Positions 1 to 9,563 are shown, counted from the stretch's first letter. The stretch: 45,667 bases of DNA from Verrucomicrobiales bacterium (GCA_029210205.1 JARGOD010000029.1:1-45667), one strand, 5' to 3'. Notes: generated by a model not told the origin, from the letters alone. Program-made: numbers and translations.

Positions 1-159
1 CTCGCGAACTGAGCGTGGATCGCTCACTTCTGCGGCCTGCTGTTTTGCGCCGGGATTTTAGTTCGAATTTCCGAACAACTGAAGCACCTTGAGGCGCTTA
101 ACTTAGAACGCCGGCATTAAGGGATTATCCTTCCCCGCTCCTCGATTCGTATTTTTATC
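1..159. other. Upstream non-coding stretch before the yej operon
   Basis: No gene can be assigned here. The third forward frame is open from the window edge to about position 110 and could be the tail of an upstream gene, but about 30 codons are too few to recognise. A short inverted repeat (GTTCG/CGAAC, about 61-77) is present without a following T-run. The bases just before the first gene are T-rich and contain no Shine-Dalgarno-like sequence. Confidence 0.4.
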
Positions 160-1962
160 ATGATTCTCTTTCAACGATTGTTTCTCATCGGCCTGCTCGG
201 CTTTATCAGCACTCAGGCCGACGCTCAGAGCTATCCCGGGGAAGATTGGACGGAGAGTCCTTCACCGCTTGCGTCTGAGTTTGCTGAACCTGGAGGGAAA
301 ATCTCGATGTATGCAGCGCAGTTCCCGAAGAGCTTTAACTACCAGATTGAGAACAATGTTTTCGCGCGCGAAATTTTCCGGCTCATGTTTGAGCAGTTGC
401 TCAAGACTGATTCAGTTACTCTTGAGAATCGTCCGGGCCTCGCGAATCAGTGGGAGATTTCGGAGGACAAGAAGCAATTCACCTTTCACATCGATCCCGA
501 CGCCAAATGGAGTGATGGCAAACCAATCACAGCCGATGATGTCGTCTGGAGTTTTGAGGCAGTGAAAAATCCGAATCATCTCTCCGGTTCTCTTCAGGCC
601 GTGATGAAGCGTCTCAACAAAATTGAAAAACTGGATGAGCGGACGGTGGTGATTCATGCTGATGAAGTTCATTGGAGGAACCTCTTGGCTTGTTCCACGT
701 TCTACGTGTTGCCAATGCATTGGTGGAAAGATCAGGATTTCAACAAGGTGAACTTCGAGTTCCCGGTCGTGTCCGGCCCCTATGCGCTGGGCGAGGTTAA
801 GGAATCGGTTTTCGCCCGCGTGGAGAAGCGGGAGGATTACTGGAAAGCGGATTCAGTCACGATGGAGGGATTGTTCAATTTCGACACGATCGAATACCGT
901 TTCTATGCGCAGCGCGACATTGCTTATGAGGCCTTCAAAAAGGGAGAGTTTGATCTCTTTGCCGTTTACACTTCCAGTCGTTGGATCAAAGAAACGGAGG
1001 GCGATCGCTTCGATAAAAACTGGATTGTGAAGCAGTCAGTTTACAATCATCAGCCTGTCGGCTTCCAGGGGTACGCGATGAACATGCGCCGGGCGCCGTA
1101 TGACGACAGGCGAGTCCGCCGCGCTCTCGCTCACCTTGTCGACCGCGAGCGCATGAACCGGACTCTGATGTTCAACCAATACCCGCTCTCATCTTCTTAC
1201 TGGCCCGATCTCTGGGATGAAAAACACCCAAATCCCAATGAATTCATCGGCTTCGATCTTGAGAAGGCGAGAACCCTCCTCAAAGAGGCCGGCTGGGAAG
1301 TGAACGGCTCAACCGGTAAGCTGGAGAAAGATGGGAAACCGTTCGTGATTAACTTTCTCTCACGGGACCCGAGCTGGGTGAAATTTCTCCTCATCTTTGA
1401 AGAAGCACTCAACGACGTCGGCATCGAACTTAAAATTGATCAAAAAGATTGGGCCGCCTGGGCGCGTGACATGGAGGAGTTTAACTTCGACATGACGATT
1501 GCTCCCTGGAGCGCGATTCCTTTCAAAGACGCTGAACCGATGTGGCACTCCGACTCGGCTGATTTGAAATCGAGCAATAACATCACGGGATTCAAAAACG
1601 ACAAAGTCGATGAGTTGGTTGCCTCAACCCGCGATTTGTTTGAGGTGGAAGCGCGCCACGAAGTGATTCGGGAGATAGATCAGATTATTTACGAGGAGAC
1701 GCCCTACATTCTCCTCTGGCACATGAACTACGTGCGACTCCTCTACTGGAATAAATTCGGCATGCCTGACCACGTCCTCGGTAAATACACAGAGGAATGG
1801 GCATCGGTCGATTACTGGTGGAACGACGAGTTCATGGCCGAAGACCTTGAGGTGGCTAAAGAAAATGGCGACGCGCTTCCCCCTCCGCCCCGTGAAGTGA
1901 ACTTTGACAATGTCTTCGTCCCTGGAGTGGCGGAGTCGATGCTGCCTGCTCCGATTCAGTAG
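160..1962 (+). CDS. yejA: ABC transporter substrate-binding protein, family 5 (YejA-like)
   Basis: This is a 600-residue periplasmic solute-binding protein of the SBP_bac_5 (peptide/nickel/oligopeptide) family. Residues 1-23 form a Sec signal peptide ending in ADAQS. The body carries typical family stretches: an early NPxxHxxG-free but recognisable lobe with WSDGKPITADDVVWSFE (about 122-138), the VRRALAHLVDRERMN region (about 321-335) and a C-terminal YILLWHMNYVRLLYWNKF block. Presence of two permease genes and one double-ATPase gene immediately downstream in the order A-B-E-F identifies it as the binding component of a Yej-type oligopeptide importer. The ligand cannot be read from sequence; E. 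coli Yej transports peptides such as microcin C. The start is the first ATG that leaves an intact signal peptide. No Shine-Dalgarno sequence is visible upstream. Confidence 0.9.
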   Translation: MILFQRLFLIGLLGFISTQADAQSYPGEDWTESPSPLASEFAEPGGKISMYAAQFPKSFNYQIENNVFAREIFRLMFEQLLKTDSVTLENRPGLANQWEISEDKKQFTFHIDPDAKWSDGKPITADDVVWSFEAVKNPNHLSGSLQAVMKRLNKIEKLDERTVVIHADEVHWRNLLACSTFYVLPMHWWKDQDFNKVNFEFPVVSGPYALGEVKESVFARVEKREDYWKADSVTMEGLFNFDTIEYRFYAQRDIAYEAFKKGEFDLFAVYTSSRWIKETEGDRFDKNWIVKQSVYNHQPVGFQGYAMNMRRAPYDDRRVRRALAHLVDRERMNRTLMFNQYPLSSSYWPDLWDEKHPNPNEFIGFDLEKARTLLKEAGWEVNGSTGKLEKDGKPFVINFLSRDPSWVKFLLIFEEALNDVGIELKIDQKDWAAWARDMEEFNFDMTIAPWSAIPFKDAEPMWHSDSADLKSSNNITGFKNDKVDELVASTRDLFEVEARHEVIREIDQIIYEETPYILLWHMNYVRLLYWNKFGMPDHVLGKYTEEWASVDYWWNDEFMAEDLEVAKENGDALPPPPREVNFDNVFVPGVAESMLPAPIQ

Positions 1963-1986
1963 TCGAGCCTGCTTCGCTCTCACTGC

Positions 1987-3036
1987 ATGGACCGCCTCAG
2001 CTATTTTATCCGCCGGATCCTTCTCGTGATCCCGACTTTTCTCGGGATCACATTTCTCGTTTTCGGGCTGACGCAGTTCGTTCCCGGCGGACCGGTCGAG
2101 CAACAGATTGCGAGCATGCGAGGCATGGGCGGCGGTGAAGCTGGTGGTGGCGGAGTCGGCGGAAATGTCTCAATTTCAGAGGATCAGCGGAAAGCAATCG
2201 AGAGAGAATTCGGTTTCGATAAGCCTTTCCTCCAACGCTATTGGAAGTGGCTCGTGACGGACTCGATGGGAATGGAGGCAAGGTCCTACAAATACAACAA
2301 CAAGACGGTCTGGCAGTTGATCAAAGAACGTTTCCCGATTTCACTCACCTTCGGAATCACCGGTTTCGTCCTCACCTACCTGATCTGTATTCCTCTCGGT
2401 ATTGGAAAGGCTTTGAAAAACGGGGCCACCTTCGATGTCGTCTCATCGGTCGTCGTGCTCGTTCTCTATGCGATTCCCGCCTTTGCCTTCGGCATGATCC
2501 TGAAGACTCTCTTCAGCGGCACGTCGGATCACTTTTTCGATATTTTCCCGATTGGCGGATTTCGATCCGAAAATTGGGAGAAACTGAGCGCCTGGGGAAA
2601 AGTCAAAGATCAGACCCATCACATGTTTCTGCCGGTGCTGTGTTATGTGATCGGCAACTTCGCGGTTCTAACGATTCTCATGAAGAACTCACTTCTCGAT
2701 CAGGTTTCGCAGGATTATGTGCGGACGGTGCTCGCGAAGGGAGGGACGATGCGGCGAGCGATCTGGGGGCACGCCTTGCGAAATGCACTCATTCCCATCG
2801 TCACGGGAATCGGTGGAATTCTTACGATCATGTTTGCGGGTTCGGTCCTCATTGAGCGCGTTTTTTCAATCAACGGGATCGGGTTGCTCACTCTCGATGC
2901 GATCGTAGGGCGTGATTACATGGTCTTCATGGGGGCGCTGGCATTGACCGCGATTCTAGGCTTGTTAGGGCGAGTCCTCTCGGACTTCTGTTATGTGCTC
3001 GTCGATCCTCGAATTAACTTCGGAAAAGATACCTGA
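1987..3036 (+). CDS. yejB: ABC transporter permease (YejB/DppB-like)
   Basis: This 349-residue inner-membrane permease is one of the two membrane subunits of the Yej-type importer. It has one N-terminal membrane segment (about 9-31), a periplasmic region and a BPD_transp_1 core of about five segments. The EAA-type cytoplasmic loop that contacts the ATPase is visible near residues 240-262 (DYVRTVLAKGGTMRRAIWGH). A Gly-rich linker (GMGGGEAGGGGVGG, about 45-58) follows the conserved FVPGGPVEQQI stretch, as is common in YejB rather than DppB proteins. The gene starts 24 bases after yejA. Its TGA overlaps the ATG of the next gene in the form TGATG at 3034-3038, so the two permeases are probably translationally coupled. 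Confidence 0.92.
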   Translation: MDRLSYFIRRILLVIPTFLGITFLVFGLTQFVPGGPVEQQIASMRGMGGGEAGGGGVGGNVSISEDQRKAIEREFGFDKPFLQRYWKWLVTDSMGMEARSYKYNNKTVWQLIKERFPISLTFGITGFVLTYLICIPLGIGKALKNGATFDVVSSVVVLVLYAIPAFAFGMILKTLFSGTSDHFFDIFPIGGFRSENWEKLSAWGKVKDQTHHMFLPVLCYVIGNFAVLTILMKNSLLDQVSQDYVRTVLAKGGTMRRAIWGHALRNALIPIVTGIGGILTIMFAGSVLIERVFSINGIGLLTLDAIVGRDYMVFMGALALTAILGLLGRVLSDFCYVLVDPRINFGKDT

Positions 3037-4628
3037 TGTTTCGCCGTCTCATTCAGATTCTTGACCCTAACACCCGTCGACGTCTGCGTCGTTTCGGTGA
3101 TATCAAGCGTGCGAAGTGGTCGCTCTTTATCCTCCTCGTGATTTTTATCGTGAGCCTCTTCGCGAACTTCATCGCGAATGAAAAGCCTCTCATCGTCAAG
3201 GCGAACGGGAGTCTTTATTTTCCGGTCGTGAAGTTTTATCCGGAAAGTGAGTTCACGGGTTCGAACGTCAAAACCCGTCCGAGATACAAGGACCTCGAAA
3301 AGTTGCCTCTCTTCGAAGGAAACGAGAAGAACTGGATGCTCTGGCCTCTCATTCCCTATGGACCGGAAGAGTCGCTTGATACCGATCAAATCGAGATCGA
3401 TACGACGCTAACGCTGACTTTTGAGCCCGCCGAGCAGCTCGCGACGGTTGAGGTCGACGGGAACGGATTGATCCAGCGGAGCAGGGGAGCGGCAGGGTTT
3501 TACGGAAAGCAGTCCGACACTGAGTTGCGAAGGCAGCCGCTCAAAACGGACGGTGTCGTTGTTCCCGCTGAAATCGTCGAAGCTGTCGCGAAACAGTTTA
3601 ACAATGAAGCCACGACCGCGATTACCGCGAGGAACAACGAGGGGATATCTTTCAGTCTCCGTGACTACTCTCCGCGGAGTCGGGCACCGAAACTGGTGCG
3701 TCTCTCGATGGAGCGTCGGGCCGGTTCCGGGGCGGTAGAGAAATCCGTGTTGGATCAAGGGCTCAACTGGATCGGGGATCCTCCAGCACAATGGAGTAAA
3801 CTTGGCGAAACTGAGCAGGCGACCGTGCTTTCCCGGGCGGAGGAAGCGATGATCGTTCCGCAAGAGTCGGTCTCGGTTTCAGGGCCGGCAGGAAAAATTC
3901 GTGTCAGTTTTGATCGCGAGACGGTCGAATTTCCCTTCCGACCGGTGAAAACTCACTTGATGGGACTGGACAACAGCGGCCGTGATGTCGGTGTACGCAT
4001 CTTCTACGCGACGAGGACCGCGCTGATTTTCGGGGTTCTCCTCGTGATTTTCACTTTTGCGATCGGAGTTTTTCTCGGCGCGGTTCAGGGCTATTTCGGC
4101 GGCAAAACCGACATGTTCGGGCAGCGCTTGACGGAGATCTGGGAGTCGATGCCATTTCTTCTCATCATGATCCTGCTCAGCTCGATTTATGGACGGAGCT
4201 TCCTTCTTCTCGGGCTCGTCTACGGGGTCTTCAACTGGATCGGAATCTCCTACTACATCCGCGCCGAATTTCTCCGTCTGCGGAAGCTCCCTTTCGTCGA
4301 GGCGGCCCGGGTCATGGGAATCGGGCGGTGGAAGATTATGTTCCGCCACATATTTCCGAACGCACTGGTGCCGGTGATCACCTTTTTCCCATTCGCGCTT
4401 GTCGGAGCGATATTCATGCTCACGGCGCTCGACTATCTCGGGTTTGGTTTGCCTCCGGGAACTCCGAGTTGGGGAAACCTTCTCGATCAGGGACAGGTTC
4501 AGCCCTACGCTTGGTGGCTTATTCTTTATCCGTCAGTGGCCCTTTTCATTGTGAGCCTTCTCGGCATCTTCATCGGAGAAGGGGTGCGCGCCGCCTTTGA
4601 TCCAAGGACTAATTCCAAGCTTGAGTAA
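3036..4628 (+). CDS. yejE: ABC transporter permease (YejE-like) with enlarged extracytoplasmic domain
   Basis: This is the second permease of the importer, 530 residues long, against about 340 for E. coli YejE. Membrane segment 1 lies at about 28-47. The N-terminal periplasmic part up to WPLIPYGP (about 103-110) looks family-like, and the transporter core resumes at GLDNSGRDV (about 310-318) with five further membrane segments. The EAA loop EAARVMGIGRWKIMFRHIFP is present near residue 425. Between these parts sits an extra hydrophilic block of about 195 residues that I cannot assign to a known domain. It is rich in charged residues and beta-like stretches and faces the periplasm. The ATG overlaps the yejB stop. 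The gene ends 4 bases before the yejF start. Confidence 0.9.
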   Translation: MFRRLIQILDPNTRRRLRRFGDIKRAKWSLFILLVIFIVSLFANFIANEKPLIVKANGSLYFPVVKFYPESEFTGSNVKTRPRYKDLEKLPLFEGNEKNWMLWPLIPYGPEESLDTDQIEIDTTLTLTFEPAEQLATVEVDGNGLIQRSRGAAGFYGKQSDTELRRQPLKTDGVVVPAEIVEAVAKQFNNEATTAITARNNEGISFSLRDYSPRSRAPKLVRLSMERRAGSGAVEKSVLDQGLNWIGDPPAQWSKLGETEQATVLSRAEEAMIVPQESVSVSGPAGKIRVSFDRETVEFPFRPVKTHLMGLDNSGRDVGVRIFYATRTALIFGVLLVIFTFAIGVFLGAVQGYFGGKTDMFGQRLTEIWESMPFLLIMILLSSIYGRSFLLLGLVYGVFNWIGISYYIRAEFLRLRKLPFVEAARVMGIGRWKIMFRHIFPNALVPVITFFPFALVGAIFMLTALDYLGFGLPPGTPSWGNLLDQGQVQPYAWWLILYPSVALFIVSLLGIFIGEGVRAAFDPRTNSKLE

Positions 4629-4632
4629 CCGA

Positions 4633-6276
4633 ATGTCTGAACCTCTTCTCAGTGTCCAGAATTTGACGGTTTCCTTCGACGTGGAGGGGCGCACGATCAC
4701 GGCGGTAGATGATGTCTCCTACGATATATTCCCGGGCGAGATTGTCGGGCTCGTCGGAGAGTCCGGCAGCGGCAAGACGGTTGGGGCGATGTCGACGATT
4801 CGCCTTGTCCCGAGCCCTCCGGGGCGAGTTGATCAAGGAGAGATTCTTTACAAGGGAGAGAGCATTCTTTCCATGCCGATCGAGAAACTCCGGAAGCTAC
4901 GGGGGAAAGAGATCAGTGTGATTTTTCAAGAGCCGATGACGGCCTTGTCGCCGCTCCATTCAGTCGGGCGGCAACTTGCCGAGACGGTGCGGATCCACGA
5001 TCCGTCGATTTCGAAAGAAGATGCCTGGTCAAAGGGCGTTGAGTGGCTCGATAAAGTCGGAATTCCCGACCCCGAAGAGCGGGCGAAGGCTTATCCATTT
5101 CAGTTTTCGGGAGGGATGAGGCAGCGCGTCATGATTGCGATGGCATTGATTCTGAAGCCAAAGCTGATCATTGCGGACGAGCCGACGACAGCTCTCGACG
5201 TGACCTTGCAGGCGCAGATTTTTGACCTCATTCTCGAGATGAAGTCGGAGGACACGTCGATCCTGTTCATCACTCACGACATGGGGGTGATTTGGGAATT
5301 GGCGGACCGCGTCCTCGTCATGAACGATGGCAAAGTCGTCGGGCGTGGGCCGGTCGAAGAGCTTTTTGCGAATCCGAAAGAGGCCTACACACAGGAGTTG
5401 CTCGCTGCGGTTCCGAGGCTCACAGATGAGCCGATTGCCCATCCTGTTTTTGAGGAGGATACGGAACCGCTAATCACGGTTAAATCCCTGAGAACCTGGT
5501 TCCCGGTAAAGCGGGGAGTTTTTGCCCGGACCGTGGACTGGGTCAAGGCGGTCGATGATGTTTCTCTGGATATCATGCCGGGAGAATGCCTCGGGCTTGT
5601 GGGTGAATCAGGGAGTGGCAAAACCACATTGGGTAGGTCTATTCTCGGACTCGACGAATCACGGGAAGGGGAGATCTTTTATGGAGACACCGATGTTAGG
5701 GGGCTTGGATATCATGCGATGCGCTCGATGAGAAAAGATCTTCAGATGATCTTTCAGGATCCCTTTTCCTCTCTCAATCCGCGGCTCACAGTGCTGGAAA
5801 TTTTGACCGAAGGTTTGATCGAACACGGAATTTTGAATGGTGATCGGCGTGAGGTCGCTGCGCACTGGCTCACCGAGGTTGGATTAGAGGAAGATGTCAT
5901 GAATCGCTACCCGCATGAGTTCTCCGGTGGACAGCGCCAGCGAATCTGCGTTGCCCGTGCCGTTGCGGTAGAGCCGAAATTTGTCGTTTGCGACGAAGCG
6001 GTCTCGGCTCTCGATGTCACTATTCAGGCACAAGTCATCGATCTTCTCATGGAGCTTCGGGATAAACTCGGACTTTCCTATCTCTTTATTTCTCACGACC
6101 TTAGCGTCGTGAAACGCATCTGCGACCGCACTGTGGTGATGCGCCATGGAAAAGTGGTCGAATCGGGGCCGACGATCGATCTTGTGGAGAATCCTCAATC
6201 GGAATATACGAAGCGCCTCATCGCTGCCGTTCCGATTCCGGGCAACGCGGAAAAACGCGCTCGAAATTACCGATAA
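4633..6276 (+). CDS. yejF: ABC transporter duplicated ATP-binding protein (YejF-like)
   Basis: This 547-residue cytoplasmic ATPase consists of two tandem ABC domains, the arrangement typical of YejF/GsiA. The first domain has Walker A GESGSGKT at 42-49, signature FSGGMRQR and Walker B LIIADEPTTALD. The second has Walker A GESGSGKT at 324-331, signature FSGGQRQR and Walker B FVVCDEAVSALD. Each domain ends in the oligopeptide-type extension with a YTQELLAAVP or YTKRLIAAVP motif. It powers the YejB/YejE channel. An in-frame ATG exists upstream at 4597, inside yejE, but family alignment and the MSEPLLSVQ beginning favour the ATG at 4633, four bases after the yejE stop. The operon order is complete, so the transporter is likely functional. 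Confidence 0.93.
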   Translation: MSEPLLSVQNLTVSFDVEGRTITAVDDVSYDIFPGEIVGLVGESGSGKTVGAMSTIRLVPSPPGRVDQGEILYKGESILSMPIEKLRKLRGKEISVIFQEPMTALSPLHSVGRQLAETVRIHDPSISKEDAWSKGVEWLDKVGIPDPEERAKAYPFQFSGGMRQRVMIAMALILKPKLIIADEPTTALDVTLQAQIFDLILEMKSEDTSILFITHDMGVIWELADRVLVMNDGKVVGRGPVEELFANPKEAYTQELLAAVPRLTDEPIAHPVFEEDTEPLITVKSLRTWFPVKRGVFARTVDWVKAVDDVSLDIMPGECLGLVGESGSGKTTLGRSILGLDESREGEIFYGDTDVRGLGYHAMRSMRKDLQMIFQDPFSSLNPRLTVLEILTEGLIEHGILNGDRREVAAHWLTEVGLEEDVMNRYPHEFSGGQRQRICVARAVAVEPKFVVCDEAVSALDVTIQAQVIDLLMELRDKLGLSYLFISHDLSVVKRICDRTVVMRHGKVVESGPTIDLVENPQSEYTKRLIAAVPIPGNAEKRARNYR

Positions 6277-6311
6277 ACTCTGGTATAACTCTCCCTTCAA
6301 GGTTACCAAAG

Positions 6312-6629
6312 ATGTCCAAACTATCAGGTATAATGACATTCAATTCGTTTCTGGAGTCAGTGAAAAACGATACTGCGCCACCGGCAGATCTCGCTCCTGA
6401 GCTGAAGTCACTTTGGTTTACAAAAGCCGGGCAGTGGGAGGAAGCTCACGATATCGCACAGGATATTCCCTCGAAGATGGGATCTTGGATCCATGGGCTG
6501 CTTCATGCTATCGAAGGTGATTTTGGCAACGCCGGATATTGGTTTTCCCGGGCAGGGGAGCCTCCTATTTCTGAGGATGGAATCGAAGCGGAGTGGGAGC
6601 GGATTGTCCGATCTCAACTTCAGGGTTAA
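6312..6629 (+). CDS. Small conserved hypothetical protein
   Basis: This 105-residue soluble protein has no signal peptide or membrane segment. The central part contains WEEAHDIAQDI, then SWIHGLLHAIEGDFGNAGYWF and SRAGEPP. This W-x-H-x-x-L-H-x-x-E-G-D-x-x-N-A-x-Y-W pattern resembles a short uncharacterised protein family that I recall from several phyla. It reads like one and a half helical-repeat units (sel1/TPR-like helix pairs). No function is known to me. It lies 35 bases after yejF and 42 bases before the pseudokinase gene on the same strand, so it may be co-transcribed with either. A second ATG at 6333 is possible as the start. Confidence 0.75.
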   Translation: MSKLSGIMTFNSFLESVKNDTAPPADLAPELKSLWFTKAGQWEEAHDIAQDIPSKMGSWIHGLLHAIEGDFGNAGYWFSRAGEPPISEDGIEAEWERIVRSQLQG

Positions 6630-6671
6630 TTTTTATAAGTTTTAAACGATCAATTCGTTAAAAGGGCGAGC

Positions 6672-9563
6672 ATGCGGCTACCTGAATTACCGGGACACAC
6701 CTACGAAGACCTTCTTGGCGAAGATCCTTTTGGGTGGAGTTTTGTAACCACCTATGGCGACTCTGAGCGAAGAGTCGTCAAGGTGCTGAAATCGCAGGCG
6801 ACTAATGACTCCTTGCTTCATCAGTATTTCGCAACTCTTTCGAAGGCTGATGATCTGATCGAGGGGGCCGCTACGGTCTACGACTATACCCTTGGCGATG
6901 AGGACTCTCCTGCAGCTTACTCTATGCCTTTCTATGGTTGGAGAGGCAAAGAGAATAAGAAATGGCAGCTGACTTCGCTTAAGCGACTCATGCATTTGCT
7001 CCCCACTGAGCAAGCCGAAGAGATTATCCGTAAACTGGCCGTTTGTGTCGCGGAAGTTCACGAGGCAGATCTCTTCCATGGCGGGCTGAAGGTCGGGGAC
7101 ATTTTTCTGACTGGCGACGAGGACGGGAACCAGCAGGTGAAAATTGCCGATTTCGGTCAGATTTTCATGGGCGGGCTCCAGTATCTTGAGGCAGGCGAGC
7201 TGCTGTTTTATGTGAGCCCTGAGCAACTCGAAAACGGGGACTTTTCCAATGATCTCGGGAAACGCTGGGACATCTACTCTTTCGGCGTGGTCGCTTTCCA
7301 ACTTTTGACGGGACACTTGCCTCGACTTGATCAGCTTCGGCAGCAATGCCTTGAGCATCCGGGGTTGCTTGATGAGACGCCTGCAATCGCCTATGGCGGG
7401 CTGACTTCTACTTCGGAGCACTTTTTGCAGGCGCTGGAAGTTGAGAAGCCGGTTGAATGGCCCGACTCGCCCTCAGATGATAAGGAAAAGGCAGTCCGTG
7501 AAGTGATCGAGCATTGCCTCGAATTCGATCATCGAAACCGTCCGGAATCCATGAAAGTGGTCGCGGAGTCTCTCGCTGAAGCGCTGAAGAAATTGCCCTT
7601 GCCCAGTCCGAGGACTGAACCGATCAAAGTGGTCAAATCGACTGCCTCGGCTCAATGCACAGATTCAAGAGTAATGCCCCCTTCAGATGGAGTGGACGTT
7701 GATTCGTTTGACGAGGAAGCGGAGTTTCAGGACACAGCGGAACACTCCGAAGAATCAACGGTGACCGATTCCGGGGAGTTCGATGAGGACGATGCTTCGG
7801 GTGAAATTCAGGTCCTTGACAAGTCCGCAGAGAAGAGCTCGATAGGCACGGCTGACGAAGAAACTGAGGATCATGGTAAGGTTTGGCGGTACTCTCCTAA
7901 AGCGCGAGTAGACAGATACTTCGCTGATCATCCCCATCTGAAGTGGAAAATTGGGACGATTGCTTCCCTCACAGCGTTGTTCACTCTTTTACTCTTTGCT
8001 GCGGGCACGATGTGGAAAGCTGATCGGACGAAGCGTGATCTCACGATTGAGGCGGCGCAGTTGCAGGCCAGTGTTGAGAAGCAAGCGGACGCTTACCGAC
8101 GTGTCCTCACTGAAACTCAGCAGAATGAGGAGCAGCTCGAATCGGAATTGAATGAAGTCGAAGGTTCGAGAAGTCGCCTCATGGGGGAAGCAAAGCTGGC
8201 CCGGCAAATTCTGCGTCAGACGCAGGATAACGGAGATGAATTTTTCCAGCTAGTTCTCGATAACCGCGACACTGATGTGCCTGGATTCCGTGAAAAGCGG
8301 GCCGCCGCCATGGCAGATGCTCGCGGTCACTATGAGCGACTCATCGAAGTCTACGGTGATGCTCCCGATTTTATTGTCTCCACCGCAAATGCTCTTTTTT
8401 ACCTTGGACGGATTTATCGGGAAACCGGAGAATTCGGGAAGTCACTGGCAGCTTTCGGTGAGGCCGAGCGGCGCTACGTGGCTCTGCTGGATGATGCTGA
8501 TGATCCGGAAGTCGAATTTGTGAGGAATCTTGCGATCGCTAAAAATGCTCTGGGAGGTCTTGCTTTTGGAAACGCTGAGTTCCCTACGGCGCGACACTAC
8601 TACACTGAGTCTTCCCGCTATTGGGCCGAGGTTAGGGCGATTTCTTCCGGGGATGCTCTCGATGCAGCGATCAGTATTCACGAGAATTCACTTCTCATTG
8701 TTGAATGTGAATTTGCCATTAATCGTCTTGAAGCGGCTCTTGATGGTGCCCGGTCGATTGGTAATCAGCTGCTGTCGCTTCAGGAGCAGAACGAAGATAA
8801 TCACCGGTTAGTCGGGGCCCTCGGGAAATCGTTCTCTCTCGCTGGTCGAATCCTTGAGGCGACTGGAGATGGTGAACTCGCAAAAGAAGCTTTTGAACAG
8901 GCTGGCAATCTTTATGCGAAGGCGGTGAAGTTGAATGCTGCGATCGATGCCTACCAGCTGGGACTTGGGAACAGCTTGGCCAGGGTCGGACTATTGGAGA
9001 ATGACATCGAAAAGCTGGAGAGCGCCGTGGAAGTCCTTGGGGTGGTCATTTCTTCGAACCCCTATGAGCCCTCTTTTCAGAAGACGCTTGCGGATGTCTA
9101 TGGGGTTCTTGCCCGCAACCAACGGGATGGTGGTCGTGCTGAAAACGCAATTCAGTTAGAGAAGGAGGCGATTGACATTCTTCAGCCAATTATCCGTTCA
9201 AATCCAAGCTCGGTCCCGGCTGATGTGTTGTATTCATACTCCCAGCGTTTGGCCCATCTCGCAGAGCTTCTGGGAGACTCCGGAGATTTTGATGATTCCC
9301 GGGTTCCTCTGCAAGAGGCCATTGTCGTTCTTGAGAAGCTTTCACGCTCTGATCGGGCACTAGCCCAATATAATCGGGCACTAGCTCGTGCACGAGGCCT
9401 CGCCGGTTTTGCCTGCCTGAAATCCGGGGATAAATCTGAAGCAAAAGAGCATCTTGAGTTGGCGAAAGCTGAGTGGGAAAATTACATGGAGTCGAACCCT
9501 GAAGATTCAGATGCTGTGCAGGCGGTAAGATGGGCTTCTGATCAACTGCGTGGTCTGCAGTAA
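6672..9563 (+). CDS. Membrane-anchored protein-kinase-like (pseudokinase) protein with C-terminal TPR region
   Basis: This 963-residue protein has an N-terminal bacterial Ser/Thr-kinase fold, one membrane segment and a helical-repeat C-terminus. The ATP-binding lysine is probably K37 (RVVKVLK), DFG is at 160-162, and an SPEQL motif replaces APE. The catalytic loop, however, reads HGGLKVGD at 136-143 where active kinases have HRDLKxxN. The catalytic Asp is therefore Gly, and the metal-binding Asn is Asp. An acidic linker (about 335-400) precedes the membrane segment (about 427-448), followed by a Gln/Glu-rich coiled coil (about 455-505). About 450 residues of TPR-like helices follow, for example HYERLIEVYGDAPDF and YRETGEFGKSLAAFGEAERRY. 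The kinase part would be cytoplasmic and the TPR part periplasmic. It probably acts as a scaffold or sensor rather than a phosphotransferase. Confidence 0.85.
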   Translation: MRLPELPGHTYEDLLGEDPFGWSFVTTYGDSERRVVKVLKSQATNDSLLHQYFATLSKADDLIEGAATVYDYTLGDEDSPAAYSMPFYGWRGKENKKWQLTSLKRLMHLLPTEQAEEIIRKLAVCVAEVHEADLFHGGLKVGDIFLTGDEDGNQQVKIADFGQIFMGGLQYLEAGELLFYVSPEQLENGDFSNDLGKRWDIYSFGVVAFQLLTGHLPRLDQLRQQCLEHPGLLDETPAIAYGGLTSTSEHFLQALEVEKPVEWPDSPSDDKEKAVREVIEHCLEFDHRNRPESMKVVAESLAEALKKLPLPSPRTEPIKVVKSTASAQCTDSRVMPPSDGVDVDSFDEEAEFQDTAEHSEESTVTDSGEFDEDDASGEIQVLDKSAEKSSIGTADEETEDHGKVWRYSPKARVDRYFADHPHLKWKIGTIASLTALFTLLLFAAGTMWKADRTKRDLTIEAAQLQASVEKQADAYRRVLTETQQNEEQLESELNEVEGSRSRLMGEAKLARQILRQTQDNGDEFFQLVLDNRDTDVPGFREKRAAAMADARGHYERLIEVYGDAPDFIVSTANALFYLGRIYRETGEFGKSLAAFGEAERRYVALLDDADDPEVEFVRNLAIAKNALGGLAFGNAEFPTARHYYTESSRYWAEVRAISSGDALDAAISIHENSLLIVECEFAINRLEAALDGARSIGNQLLSLQEQNEDNHRLVGALGKSFSLAGRILEATGDGELAKEAFEQAGNLYAKAVKLNAAIDAYQLGLGNSLARVGLLENDIEKLESAVEVLGVVISSNPYEPSFQKTLADVYGVLARNQRDGGRAENAIQLEKEAIDILQPIIRSNPSSVPADVLYSYSQRLAHLAELLGDSGDFDDSRVPLQEAIVVLEKLSRSDRALAQYNRALARARGLAGFACLKSGDKSEAKEHLELAKAEWENYMESNPEDSDAVQAVRWASDQLRGLQ

